Positions 8,031-16,767 of a stretch of 64,000 nt of DNA are shown piece after piece. Below the pieces are notes generated by a model, which was given only the letters and a program-made list of their open reading frames with translations, did no database searches and was not told the DNA's origin. Source of the DNA: Streptococcus equinus ATCC 9812 (GTDB taxonomy: Bacteria; Bacillota; Bacilli; Lactobacillales; Streptococcaceae); the NCBI RefSeq assembly GCF_000187265.1, contig NZ_GL698429.1, positions 326,043 to 390,042 of the forward strand. The letters run 5' to 3'. A program made the position numbers and the translations under genes. Each line of letters opens with the position of its first letter. The stretch's first letter is position 1.

Positions 8031-8891
8031 ATGAAACTACAATCTTGTCTGAAGAATTTTGTTTTTTGTTTATTATCCTTGATAGTGATTTTTCACGTTT
8101 TTACTATTCCAGTACATGCTCAAGATGATACTGATGCTGCTATTACTATAATAAAATTAAAAAATAGTGAAGACTCAAGTCAGGCTGTTCCTATTTCTGG
8201 GAGTTCTTATAGTTTATTTAAGATAGCTCCTACCGAAGAGTTAAGTGTAGATAATCAAAAAGCTTTAGTTCTTAAGTATGCTGATAAAACTATTGAAGAT
8301 TTGAAGTCTATGGCCTATGACGGAGAATATTATAATAGTGAAGTGACGGATTTGAATGGTTCAACAACTGTTTCGAATATGACGCCAGGTGTTTATTATG
8401 TTGTGGAGGTTAATCAACCCTCGAATATTCAGCAGCTTTGGAAGAGTGTACCTTTTGTTGTACTGCTCTTACCTAATCAACCTACTACAGTTTATCCTAA
8501 AACAGAAGAAAATAATTTACCAGCAATGGCGACTTATACGGTCAAAAAAAAGTGGGTCGGAAAGGAACTTAGTAGTGTAATTGTTAGATTAAAAAAATCT
8601 GGAAGAATCGTTGATACTGCAGAATTAAATAGTAGTAATAATTGGTCATTTACTTTTTCAAATTTACTTGTTGACGCTACATATTCTGTTGAAGAAGTTG
8701 TCCCCCAAGGATATGCAGCAACTTACACAAAAATGTCAAAAAAACAAGGTATGATAATTACTAATACTGAATTAACAAAAAATCAAATACCGATTATTAA
8801 AACAGGAACTTTTGGAATTTATTTATTGATTGGGATTGCCTTAGTTCTTATTGCTTTGGGTTACCGATTTTATAAATCAAATAAATTTTAA
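8031..8891 (+). CDS. Minor (basal) pilin
   Basis: An approximately 286-residue surface protein with a signal peptide (ending VHA-Q), a pilin-like VYPKT segment, a Cna_B-like region beginning TYTVKKKWVG, a C-terminal hydrophobic helix and a short basic tail. The presumed sorting signal is IPIIKTG (about residues 253-259). It has no proline two residues before TG, so it deviates from LPxTG. By order and size it is the wall-proximal pilin, like RrgC. ATG 8022 is in frame but lies only 2 nt after GGAG; ATG 8031, 11 nt away, is preferred though not certain. Confidence 0.85.
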   Translation: MKLQSCLKNFVFCLLSLIVIFHVFTIPVHAQDDTDAAITIIKLKNSEDSSQAVPISGSSYSLFKIAPTEELSVDNQKALVLKYADKTIEDLKSMAYDGEYYNSEVTDLNGSTTVSNMTPGVYYVVEVNQPSNIQQLWKSVPFVVLLLPNQPTTVYPKTEENNLPAMATYTVKKKWVGKELSSVIVRLKKSGRIVDTAELNSSNNWSFTFSNLLVDATYSVEEVVPQGYAATYTKMSKKQGMIITNTELTKNQIPIIKTGTFGIYLLIGIALVLIALGYRFYKSNKF

Positions 8892-8933
8892 TAGTGTTAT
8901 TGTTAGTTAATCAGTTTAGGTATAGTAAATAAT

Positions 8934-8964
8934 GAGAGGAGATTAATTAAATCTCCTCTTTTTT
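8934..8964 (+). terminator. Terminator of the pilin operon
   Basis: Stem GAGGAGATT (8936-8944) and AATCTCCTC (8950-8958), followed by a T-run. Confidence 0.85.
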
Positions 8965-9049
8965 ATGCGATTAAAGTAGACTATTTTAAATTTCAATGTT
9001 ATAAAGATTTGATTATATATTTTTTAGATATCAATAAGCTGCCCTGGGG

Positions 9050-9885
9050 CAATCTTTTTATAACGTGATTAGCTAAATAGAATTATTCGAATCGTTTTGC
9101 TAGAGGTGTTAGGTATTTTATAAGAATTTTGTCTGATTTGGTTGTACCATACATAGGTAAATTCGTTTATAACTTGTTTCAATTCCTCGATAGTATCATA
9201 TCAGTATTGGCTAAATTAATGAATGGTAATACCATTCTATTGTGGTATGTCACTTAGAGTACCTGACGACTCATATTTTGTGAAATGCATAATGATGAAG
9301 AAATTCTTTTGAACTGAACATATTTATCTGAACTTTGATTGCTCACAAGGATGTTTTGCTAAAGGGGAAATAGCTAAATCAGCCGTAATTTTCTTCACGT
9401 TTTTACTTGCAACTACACTACGGTTATATAAATCAATGATTGTACAGTTATATTGAACAGTTCTGCTATACATCACATGTAATTAGGTTCAGTTGAGGCA
9501 AAGATTTATTTGAGGAGTTTTAGAAAGACTCTATGAATGTTACCTTTCTATCGTTCGATTTCCTTATTCGAGAAATACTAACTAAGTTTAGTCATTTATT
9601 CATATATTTGTGAACGGTAGTTTTAGAAAGATAGATATCTCGTCTTTCTAGAAAAAACTTTCATGAATCTGTGAGCGATATTTCCATTGTACTCATGATA
9701 AATAATTTGAATTGGACTAAGAAGAGTTTGCTCTTATCAATGATAGTCGCTTGTTTCTTTTTTGAAATAATTGTAATGAGCGTTAGAATGAATGTTCATA
9801 TGTAGAAATAGACATCTCAAGACTTATTTTTCTTTATAATTATCAATAAAATGATATGTCTTTATTCGATTCTCTTTGCAAAGAA
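9050..9885 (-). pseudogene. Decayed IS3-family transposase (orfB) remnant
   Basis: No long frame remains, but the minus strand reads, across several frames, recognisable pieces of an IS3/IS150-type DDE transposase: AYHFIDNYKEK, YHEYNGNI.HRFMKVF, TVHKYMN, then YNCTIIDLYNRSVVASKN and KKITADLAI near 9470-9370, and EELKQVINEF near 9190-9160. Frameshifts and stops interrupt it throughout, so it is dead. Limits are approximate. The frame breaks look numerous and scattered, suggesting an old insertion. Confidence 0.7.
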
Positions 9886-10150
9886 TGACACAGTTTTTTA
9901 AGAAGTCATTTGCTTTTTCTGATTCAGTTTTTTTCTGGTGTCATTTGCGAACTTTTTTCATAAGTTCAAGATTTGATTTTTCCATTTAGGTTTGACTGGT
10001 ATTCTTTACGATAAGCACGTACCTGATTCGAGATTGAGGCTGAAGATATACCATATTTAGCAGCTAAGCTCTTTAACGTTTAATCAAATATAAAGTTAAA
10101 CAATCTTTTGATGAACTTCATTTGGATAGTGTTTTGTGACACTTTTCCTA
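9886..10150 (-). pseudogene. Decayed IS3-family orfA (HTH protein) remnant
   Basis: The minus strand shows HYPNEVHQKIV (near 10133-10101), then after a shift AAKYGISSASISNQVRAY and RKEYQSN, then LELMKKVRK and DFLKN. This is the helix-turn-helix and leucine-zipper pattern of IS3-family OrfA. There are at least two frameshifts and several stops. It lies upstream of the orfB remnant in the usual order. Confidence 0.7.
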
Positions 10151-10170
10151 TTTTAACTCATTAAGTAATA

Positions 10171-10197
10171 GTGTTACCAATTTACTACACCAGAACA
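10171..10197. repeat. Probable terminal inverted repeat of the decayed IS3 element
   Basis: On the minus strand the element appears to begin TGTTCTGGTGTAGTAAATTG just ahead of orfA, as IS3-family ends do. The matching end near 9050 is too degraded to pair. Confidence 0.4.
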
Positions 10198-10297
10198 ATC
10201 TCATTAATTACTGCTTTTTCTGAAAAAATAGTGTAAAATAGTAGGGAATAATTTAAAAGGTTTGAAAGCCTTTAGATATGATAAAAGGAGTGCTAAA

Positions 10298-11152
10298 ATG
10301 ATTTTAGTTACAGGTGCCAATGGGCAACTAGGAACAGAATTACGTTATCTTTTGGATGAACGTGGTGAGGAGTATGTAGCGGTTGACGTTGCAGAAATGG
10401 ACATCACTAATGCTGAAAAAGTTGATGAAGTATTTGCACAAGTAAAACCAACACTTGTTTACCACTGTGCGGCATACACTGCGGTTGATGCGGCTGAAGA
10501 TGAAGGTAAAGAACTTGATTACGCGATCAACGTGACAGGTACTGAAATTGTTGCTAAAGCAGCAGCAAAATACGGTGCAACTCTTGTTTACATCTCAACT
10601 GACTATGTTTTTGATGGTAAAAAACCAGTTGGTCAAGAATGGGAAGTTGATGATACTCCAGATCCTCAAACTGAATATGGTCGTACAAAACGTTTGGGCG
10701 AAGAAGCAGTTGAAAAATACGCTAAAAACTTCTACATCATCCGTACTGCTTGGGTATTTGGTAACTACGGTAAAAACTTTGTCTTCACAATGCAAAATCT
10801 TGCCAAAACTCATGACACATTGACAGTTGTTAATGACCAACACGGTCGTCCAACATGGACTCGTACTTTGGCAGAATTCATGACTTACTTGACAGAAAAC
10901 CAAAAAGAATTTGGTTACTACCACTTGTCAAATGACGCTACTGAAGATACAACTTGGTATGATTTTGCAGTTGAAATCTTGAAAGATACTGATGTTGTCG
11001 TTAAACCAGTTGATTCAAGCCAATTCCCAGCTAAAGCAAAACGTCCACTTAACTCAACAATGAGTCTTAAAAAAGCAAAAGCTACAGGCTTTGTTATCCC
11101 AACATGGCAAGAAGCTTTGAAAGAATTCTACAAACAAGACGTTAAAAAATAA
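10298..11152 (+). CDS. rmlD: dTDP-4-dehydrorhamnose reductase
   Basis: A 284-residue extended SDR enzyme that reduces dTDP-4-keto-L-rhamnose to dTDP-L-rhamnose, the last step of the precursor for rhamnose wall polysaccharides. The Rossmann motif TGANGQLG lies at the start. The catalytic pair is YGRTK, with the serine/threonine in YISTDYVFDG. WVFGNYGKNF and RPTWT are family features. ATG 10298 with AAAGGAG ahead is chosen over an in-frame TTG at 10262. Codon use is that of a well-expressed gene, unlike the AT-rich accessory DNA to its left. It stands alone here; rmlABC are not in the window. Confidence 0.96.
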   Translation: MILVTGANGQLGTELRYLLDERGEEYVAVDVAEMDITNAEKVDEVFAQVKPTLVYHCAAYTAVDAAEDEGKELDYAINVTGTEIVAKAAAKYGATLVYISTDYVFDGKKPVGQEWEVDDTPDPQTEYGRTKRLGEEAVEKYAKNFYIIRTAWVFGNYGKNFVFTMQNLAKTHDTLTVVNDQHGRPTWTRTLAEFMTYLTENQKEFGYYHLSNDATEDTTWYDFAVEILKDTDVVVKPVDSSQFPAKAKRPLNSTMSLKKAKATGFVIPTWQEALKEFYKQDVKK

Positions 11153-11159
11153 TAATTAG

Positions 11160-11187
11160 AAACGAGGGTGTAAGCCTTCGTTTTTTA
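11160..11187 (+). terminator. Terminator after rmlD
   Basis: Stem ACGAGGG/CCTTCGT (one G-T pair) around TGTAAG, followed by TTTTTT. Confidence 0.7.
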
Positions 11188-11263
11188 TGCGTAAAAGCAG
11201 TAATAATTTTAGTATAACAAGAAAAAATGGTTAATAGGGCCAAAAAAAATAGGTGGTATAATT

Positions 11264-11552
11264 ATGGTTGCTATTATTGAAAGAAATCGAGATTTTAAGT
11301 TTTTGACTAATAAGGAATTCTTAGAGTAGGCAAAGATTAATTCGAAAAAAGGGAACTACTTTGTCGAAGGCACTTGATTTATTTGTTAAGCAAGTGGCTA
11401 TTACCGGAGAAATTAATCTGATGAGTGAAGAAGAGCTTGAAAAAGAAAGATTGTTTAGACAACTTCAAACAGAGGTAAATGAAAGTATAGCAGAATATAA
11501 AACTGGAAAATATTATACTGAGGAAGATTTAAATGAACGATACGGTTTATGA
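11264..11552 (+). pseudogene. RelB/DinJ-type antitoxin gene with damaged 5' end
   Basis: The C-terminal part is open from TTG 11361: MSKALDLFVKQVAITGEINL, then EEELEKERLFRQLQ, ending NERYGL. Antitoxins of this type carry a ribbon-helix-helix N-terminus. Its remains lie upstream: ATG 11264 starts MVAIIE, an extra A in the run near 11279-11283 shifts the frame, then RNRDFKFLTNKEFLE follows and a TAG at 11328 replaces an expected codon before AKIIRKKGTTLSKAL. Two lesions therefore separate the ATG from the intact part. A weak GGGA (11351-11354) could support restart at TTG 11361, giving a 63-residue toxin-binding fragment without the DNA-binding domain. Confidence 0.75.
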
Positions 11553-11871
11553 GATTGTTTTCCAAAGTAATGTGATTACAAAACTAGATGAAATATATGA
11601 CTCAATAGCTAGAGAGCTTTCTGCTCCGATTACTGCAAATAAAAAAATTAAAGAAATTCGAGATAATATATCTCTATTGAAAATATTTCCTGAAGCTGGT
11701 TTTGATGCAGATGATAAATTTGGAAAGGTAATAGGTTCCAATAACAAAAGGAGGGGAATCACTTTAAAAAGAGATTATATTGTTTTATATTTTATTGATG
11801 ATAATCAAAGACGTGTAGTTGTTACAAATTTATTTTCAACAAAAAGTGATTATATGAGACTTTTTAAGTAG
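11533..11871 (+). CDS. RelE/ParE-type toxin
   Basis: A 112-residue protein with the RelE/ParE layout: an N-terminal helix pair (VITKLDEIYDSI), IFPEAGFDAD, the strand RGITLKRDYIVLYFI and a C-terminal VVVTNLFSTKSDY. RelE members cut ribosome-bound mRNA and ParE members poison gyrase; the sequence does not decide between them. Its start overlaps the antitoxin by 20 nt, and GGAAG precedes the ATG. The frame is intact with no sign of inactivation, although its antitoxin gene is broken upstream. Confidence 0.8.
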   Translation: MNDTVYEIVFQSNVITKLDEIYDSIARELSAPITANKKIKEIRDNISLLKIFPEAGFDADDKFGKVIGSNNKRRGITLKRDYIVLYFIDDNQRRVVVTNLFSTKSDYMRLFK

Positions 11872-11883
11872 ACTAAGAAAAGA

Positions 11884-11925
11884 AACCTCCTCTTGAATTT
11901 TTGGTACTTCAGGAGGAGATCTTTG
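11884..11925 (+). terminator. Hairpin after the toxin gene
   Basis: Inverted arms CCTCCTCTTGAA and TTCAGGAGGAG with a short loop, followed by a mixed T-rich stretch. A probable weak terminator. Confidence 0.5.
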
Positions 11926-12247
11926 TTATATTTTTCAAAGGTTAACTATTCGTGATTTAGGATTGTTGCGCCTTCAAAATCATCCATCATATGTAAGTTA
12001 CTTTTTTCCTTGAAAGGGTTAGATAGTTCAGTTGTTAACAATTTAGAATTGTTTTGCTCTTACTTAATCTTTATTGGTTTTACTGTAAAAGCCATTAAAA
12101 TCCCTTCCTTCTCATTAGGTATAGAGTATGGGAAGAATCTTTTCCTGTCAATTAATATATCGTTCGGTTTTTCTTTTTATTTTCAGGCTTCTTATCTTTT
12201 TTTCGTTGTCCTTTTGCCTATTATATGATATATTAGTAGTAAAAGAT
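11926..12247. other. Spacer with traces of an eroded small gene
   Basis: About 320 bp without a convincing gene. On the minus strand, ATG 12093-12095 with AAGGAAGG ahead reads MAFTVKPIKIK, an in-frame TAA, then 37 codons ending FEGATILNHE and a TAG at 11946-11948. That suggests a small gene killed by one nonsense change. I do not recognise it. A short lysine-rich frame (KKDKKPENKKK) lies upstream of it, near 12150-12210. Confidence 0.3.
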
Positions 12248-12288
12248 TGTAATAAAAATGTAATATAAATTGTAATATAAATTGTAAG
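12248..12288 (+). repeat. 12-bp tandem repeats ahead of the acidic protein gene
   Basis: TGTAATATAAAT occurs twice head to tail (12259-12270 and 12271-12282), with partial copies on both sides (12248-12258 and 12283-12287). The repeats lie between the probable promoter and the Shine-Dalgarno of the next gene. Confidence 0.8.
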
Positions 12289-12297
12289 GTGAGTGTG

Positions 12298-13815
12298 ATG
12301 GTAGTGAAGAAAGATATGAACTCAAATGGGCATCGTTTATTAATTCAAAAGTTACTTGTCAGCATTCATTACCTAACACTTTTCAAAGATGAGATTGTTT
12401 TGGTCGAAAAGACACCATCATTGCTTGGTGATTCTTTTTCACTTAATACTGTCCAATCAGAGTTAGGTGAAATTTTGTCTTCTGTGGATGCGCTTTCTAA
12501 GCAAGAAAAATTGATTAAATCAACTTTTTGGTATGATGAGCCTTCATTCAGATTGATGAATCATGCTTTGGATATTGTAGGTAGCTGGGTGCGTGGCATT
12601 GACCACGTTTTAGAAATTTGTGAATCTAAGTCAGTTTTTCAAGCGATTTTAGGTGACAATCGTCAGCGTGTTTTCGGAATTTTGATTGATGTGTTTACAT
12701 CTTTGCGAGTGACTAATATGTCAATCAAGGAAGAGTCTGAATACCCTGTTTTGATTGACCCTCTACAAGTTGTTGAGTATAAAAAAAGAGAAGTCAAAAA
12801 AGCTGAATTATTTGCTAAGATTGATGCTTTAGTTCCGAGAAAATTAGAGCAAGTTCACACTGAAAGCGAAGAGACTAAAGCAGAGTCTATTCCAGAATTA
12901 CTGGCGAAAGAATTAGCCAAAAGAGAAGAAGCTGTAAATCCCGAAAAAGTTCTTGGACCAACTGAGTTAGAAGAAGTTGCCCCTGAAGTTAGTGAAGAAG
13001 TTGAAAATCAAGAAGTTGATGAGGATACAGCTGAACCTGCTGTTTCTGAAGTGTCAGAGGAACCTGAATCAGTTGAAGAAAACTCTTCTCAAGAAGAAGT
13101 GCCAGCCGAAGAAAAAAATGGCGCAACCGATGATGAGGTAGTTTCTCAGCCTGATCTAGAAGATTCTGCTGAGGATGAGAAAGTTGCTCAAGAAGAATCA
13201 AGTCAGCTTTCTGAAGAAAAATCAGAACAAGAAGTCTCTGAAGAAGTTCCTGTTGAAATTGCTGAGCAAGAAGTTAATGATGACCCGACTGAGTCAGGAG
13301 AGTTAGAAGTCTCTAAAGTTGATGTTCAAGCAGAATCAACTGAATTAGATGTAGACGAAAAAGTATCAACTGATGATAGCGAAGTATCTGATTCTGAGGA
13401 AGAAGAGTCAAAAGAGTCTGATTATCCAGAAATTACTCGTGAAGATGCTATTAAACAATTCCGCAGCTTCTTGTTTGACCATAAAGGTCTGTTGTGTGTC
13501 TTGGATGCTAGAGATGATTTGGAGCATGAAATCAAGTTCTACAATGTTTTTGACCGTTTCTACGGAGCTTTTGACAACGTATCGGACTGTTTGATTCTTT
13601 TGGAAAATATTTTAGATGATATTCGAAAACGTCCAAAAGAAGTTTTTGATAAAGAAGGAAACTTGATTAGTGAGCCAACTGAACCAATCAATCTTTTGAT
13701 TTATGGAGGAGATATTTTGATGAAAGATAGCCGTTTTGAAACACTGATGTCTGAATTATCACCATTTTATCATCGCTCAGATTTACATGTTTATTCTTAT
13801 AAAGCTTATGAATAG
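12298..13815 (+). CDS. Acidic, Glu/Ser/Val-rich protein of unknown function
   Basis: A 505-residue protein that I do not recognise. It has no signal peptide, membrane segment or sorting motif, so it is probably cytoplasmic. A helical N-terminal domain (about 1-180, with WYDEPSFRLMNHALD) is followed by a disordered, highly acidic linker (about 190-380) with irregular EVSEE/EEVP-like repeats. A conserved-looking C-terminal domain (about 385-505, with FRSFLFDHKGLLCVLDARDD and INLLIYGGDILMKD) ends the chain. ATG 12298 is preferred over GTG 12289, with AAGGTGAG ahead. The gene is monocistronic, with its own terminator, just before the pyr promoter. Confidence 0.7.
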   Translation: MVVKKDMNSNGHRLLIQKLLVSIHYLTLFKDEIVLVEKTPSLLGDSFSLNTVQSELGEILSSVDALSKQEKLIKSTFWYDEPSFRLMNHALDIVGSWVRGIDHVLEICESKSVFQAILGDNRQRVFGILIDVFTSLRVTNMSIKEESEYPVLIDPLQVVEYKKREVKKAELFAKIDALVPRKLEQVHTESEETKAESIPELLAKELAKREEAVNPEKVLGPTELEEVAPEVSEEVENQEVDEDTAEPAVSEVSEEPESVEENSSQEEVPAEEKNGATDDEVVSQPDLEDSAEDEKVAQEESSQLSEEKSEQEVSEEVPVEIAEQEVNDDPTESGELEVSKVDVQAESTELDVDEKVSTDDSEVSDSEEEESKESDYPEITREDAIKQFRSFLFDHKGLLCVLDARDDLEHEIKFYNVFDRFYGAFDNVSDCLILLENILDDIRKRPKEVFDKEGNLISEPTEPINLLIYGGDILMKDSRFETLMSELSPFYHRSDLHVYSYKAYE

Positions 13816-13816
13816 T

Positions 13817-13842
13817 AAAAACGTCCTTTGGGCGTTTTTTTG
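13817..13842 (+). terminator. Terminator of the acidic protein gene
   Basis: Stem ACGTCC/GGGCGT (one G-T pair) with a short loop, flanked by A and T runs. Confidence 0.8.
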
Positions 13843-13852
13843 TAAATGAGTG

Positions 13853-13881
13853 TTGACAATCAAAAAAAATAGCGATATAAT
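13853..13881 (+). promoter_or_regulatory. Consensus promoter of pyrK-pyrDB
   Basis: TTGACA (13853-13858), a 17-bp spacer and TATAAT (13876-13881): a perfect vegetative promoter directly ahead of the PyrR leader. Confidence 0.9.
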
Positions 13882-13893
13882 AATAAAAATTTG

Positions 13894-14028
13894 AAAACCT
13901 TTAATTAAGTCCAGAGAGACTTTCAAGGTTACTGTAAAAAAGAGTTTTATCTCTAATAAAAGGTGTGTGTATGCGTTTGTGTACACTGCTTATTTTGCTG
14001 TAACCTTGCCTTCTGGCGAGGTTTTTTT
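13894..14028 (+). promoter_or_regulatory. PyrR-dependent attenuator ahead of pyrK
   Basis: The leader has AACCTT...AGTCCAGAGAGAC...AAGGTT (13896-13930), the PyrR-binding hairpin with its conserved loop. A terminator ACCTTGCC/GGCGAGGT plus T-run lies at 14003-14027. The AAGGTT arm can pair instead with AACCTT at 14002 to form the antiterminator. With UMP or UTP, PyrR binding should free the terminator and lower pyr expression. The pyrR gene itself is outside the window. Confidence 0.9.
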
Positions 14029-14044
14029 GTGTGAAAGGAAGACT

Positions 14045-14845
14045 ATGACTTCTAAAGAAAAAGCATCTGTGCTAAAAGAAGATTTGTTGATTGTTAGTCA
14101 AAGAGAGATTGCACCTCGTATTTTTGAGATGAAACTTTCTGGTGAGATGGTTTTGGATATGGCTCCAGGGCAGTTCTTGCATCTTCGTGTTCCAGATCCA
14201 AGCAAGTTACTTCGCCGTCCAATTTCAATCTGTCAGATTGATAAGCTAAATAAAATTGCAACGATTGTTTATCGTGTTGAGCGTGCTGGTACAGCAACTT
14301 TATCACAGCTAAAAGCAGGTCACCGTGTCGATGCTATGGGACCTCAAGGAAATGGTTTTGATCTGTCAGTGATATCTGCTGGACAAACAGCTTTGCTTAT
14401 CGGTGGAGGAATTGGAGTTCCACCATTGGTTGAAACAGCTAAACAGCTAGCTGCCAAAGGGGTGAAAGTGATTTCTGTGCTTGGGTTTGCTAATAAGGAC
14501 GCAGTCATTTTAGAAGATAAATTCTCAGCCTACGGTGAGGTTTATGTGACAACTGATGACGGATCATATGGTATTAAGGGCTATGTCTCAACTGTTGTAG
14601 ATGAATTGGTTGAAAAACAGTCCTTCGATGCGATTTATTCTTGTGGAGCGCCAGGCATGCTCAAATATGTTGACAAGAAATTTGAAAATCACCCACACGC
14701 CTTTTTGTCAATGGAATCTCGCATGGCTTGTGGTATGGGAGCTTGTTATGCTTGCGTGGTTCATTTGCGAAATGCTAAAGAAGCAGCTAACAAGCGTGTC
14801 TGTGAAGATGGGCCAGTCTTTGAAACTGGTAAAATCATTTTATAG
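14045..14845 (+). CDS. pyrK: Dihydroorotate dehydrogenase B, electron-transfer subunit
   Basis: A 266-residue FAD/[2Fe-2S] protein that passes electrons from PyrDB to NAD+ in pyrimidine synthesis. The flavin-binding LRRPISIC lies near residue 55, the nucleotide-binding LLIGGGIGVPPLVE near 110, and the iron-sulfur cysteines in CGMGACYAC plus a fourth in KRVCEDG at the C-terminus. ATG 14045 follows GAAAGGAAG. A longer in-frame GTG start at 13967 would run through the attenuator and is rejected. pyrDB follows 9 bp later, and the two subunits form one complex. Confidence 0.95.
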   Translation: MTSKEKASVLKEDLLIVSQREIAPRIFEMKLSGEMVLDMAPGQFLHLRVPDPSKLLRRPISICQIDKLNKIATIVYRVERAGTATLSQLKAGHRVDAMGPQGNGFDLSVISAGQTALLIGGGIGVPPLVETAKQLAAKGVKVISVLGFANKDAVILEDKFSAYGEVYVTTDDGSYGIKGYVSTVVDELVEKQSFDAIYSCGAPGMLKYVDKKFENHPHAFLSMESRMACGMGACYACVVHLRNAKEAANKRVCEDGPVFETGKIIL

Positions 14846-15802
<957 letters not shown>

Positions 15803-15835
15803 GTTCTGCTATTTTATTAAAAAGTCAGTAAATTT

Positions 15836-15864
15836 TTGACTTTGAAATTCAAAAAAGCTATAAT
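15836..15864 (+). promoter_or_regulatory. Promoter of pyrF-pyrE
   Basis: TTGACT (15836-15841), a 17-bp spacer and TATAAT (15859-15864), laid out as for the pyrK promoter. Confidence 0.85.
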
Positions 15865-15878
15865 AATTACAATTGAAT

Positions 15879-15999
15879 AACCTTTAATTGAGTCCAGAGA
15901 GGCGAGAAAGGTTCGTGAAAAATAAAAAGATATTTTCTTTGACTAATGGGTGTTTGCTACCCTAGTTTTCGTGTAACCTCGCCCTCGGGCGGGGTTTTC
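15879..15999 (+). promoter_or_regulatory. PyrR-dependent attenuator ahead of pyrF
   Basis: AACCTTT (15879-15885), the PyrR loop AGTCCAGAGAGGC and AAAGGTT (15907-15913) form the binding hairpin. The terminator ACCTCGCCC/GGGCGGGGT with TTTTCTTT lies at 15976-15998. This is the same design as the pyrK leader, so both transcripts should respond to pyrimidine nucleotides. Confidence 0.9.
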
Positions 16000-16020
16000 T
16001 TTATAGAAAAAGGAGAAAAA

Positions 16021-16713
16021 ATGCACGAAAGTCGTCCGATTATTGCTCTTGATTTTCCATCGTTTGATGATGTGAAATCATTTCTTGCTTTGTTTCCAGC
16101 TGATGAGAAACTTTATGTCAAGATTGGTATGGAACTTTATTATGCTGAGGGACCAGAGGTTGTACGCTATGTCAAATCTCTAGGACATTCAGTCTTCCTA
16201 GATTTGAAGTTACATGACATTCCAAATACGGTCAAATCAGCTATGCGTGTTCTTTCAAATCTGGGTGTGGATATGACTAATGTTCATGCGGCTGGTGGTG
16301 TTGAGATGATGAAAGCTGCGCGTGAAGGGCTTGGGCAAGGTCCGAAACTTATCGCAGTTACACAGCTAACGTCAACATCTGATGAGCAAATGAAATCTGA
16401 CCAAAATATCCAGACAAGCCTTGTTCAATCAGTTTTGCACTATGCGAAGAAAACTCAAAAGGCAGGACTTGATGGTGTTGTTTGCTCAGCAAATGAAGTG
16501 GCTGTAATCAAGGATGAAACATCAGATGATTTTATTTGCTTGACGCCTGGTATTCGACCAGCTGGGTCAGCTGTTGGAGATCAAAAACGTGTCATGACGC
16601 CGAGTCAAGCAAGTGCAATTGGATCAAGTTATATTGTCGTTGGACGTCCAATTACAAAAGCAGAAGATCCGGTTGCAGCTTACAAGGCTATTTACGACGA
16701 ATGGAACGCTTAG
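16021..16713 (+). CDS. pyrF: Orotidine 5'-phosphate decarboxylase
   Basis: A 230-residue TIM-barrel enzyme converting OMP to UMP. The catalytic Asp/Lys motif is [12 protein letters not shown], and the phosphate-binding end is [13 protein letters not shown] 16021 with AAAGGAG is preferred; the in-frame ATG at 15946 lies inside the attenuator. It is followed by pyrE. Confidence 0.97.
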   Translation: MHESRPIIALDFPSFDDVKSFLALFPADEKLYVKIGMELYYAEGPEVVRYVKSLGHSVFLDLKLHDIPNTVKSAMRVLSNLGVDMTNVHAAGGVEMMKAAREGLGQGPKLIAVTQLTSTSDEQMKSDQNIQTSLVQSVLHYAKKTQKAGLDGVVCSANEVAVIKDETSDDFICLTPGIRPAGSAVGDQKRVMTPSQASAIGSSYIVVGRPITKAEDPVAAYKAIYDEWNA

Positions 16714-16767
16714 TACTTGAATACTAACGCTAATATAATTTTTAAAAGTTTAGAAAAGAGGAATACG

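Noticed and set aside
10595-10924. 109-codon minus-strand frame inside rmlD
   Set aside because: It is a mirror of the biased codon use of rmlD, Cys/Phe-rich and without a ribosome site.
12010-12228. 72-codon hydrophobic plus-strand frame in the eroded spacer
   Set aside because: Phe/Leu/Ile-rich from AT-rich DNA, with no ribosome site. The minus-strand reading is more gene-like.
13967-14044. Longer N-terminus for PyrK
   Set aside because: It would translate through the attenuator terminator; ATG 14045 has the ribosome site and a family-typical start.
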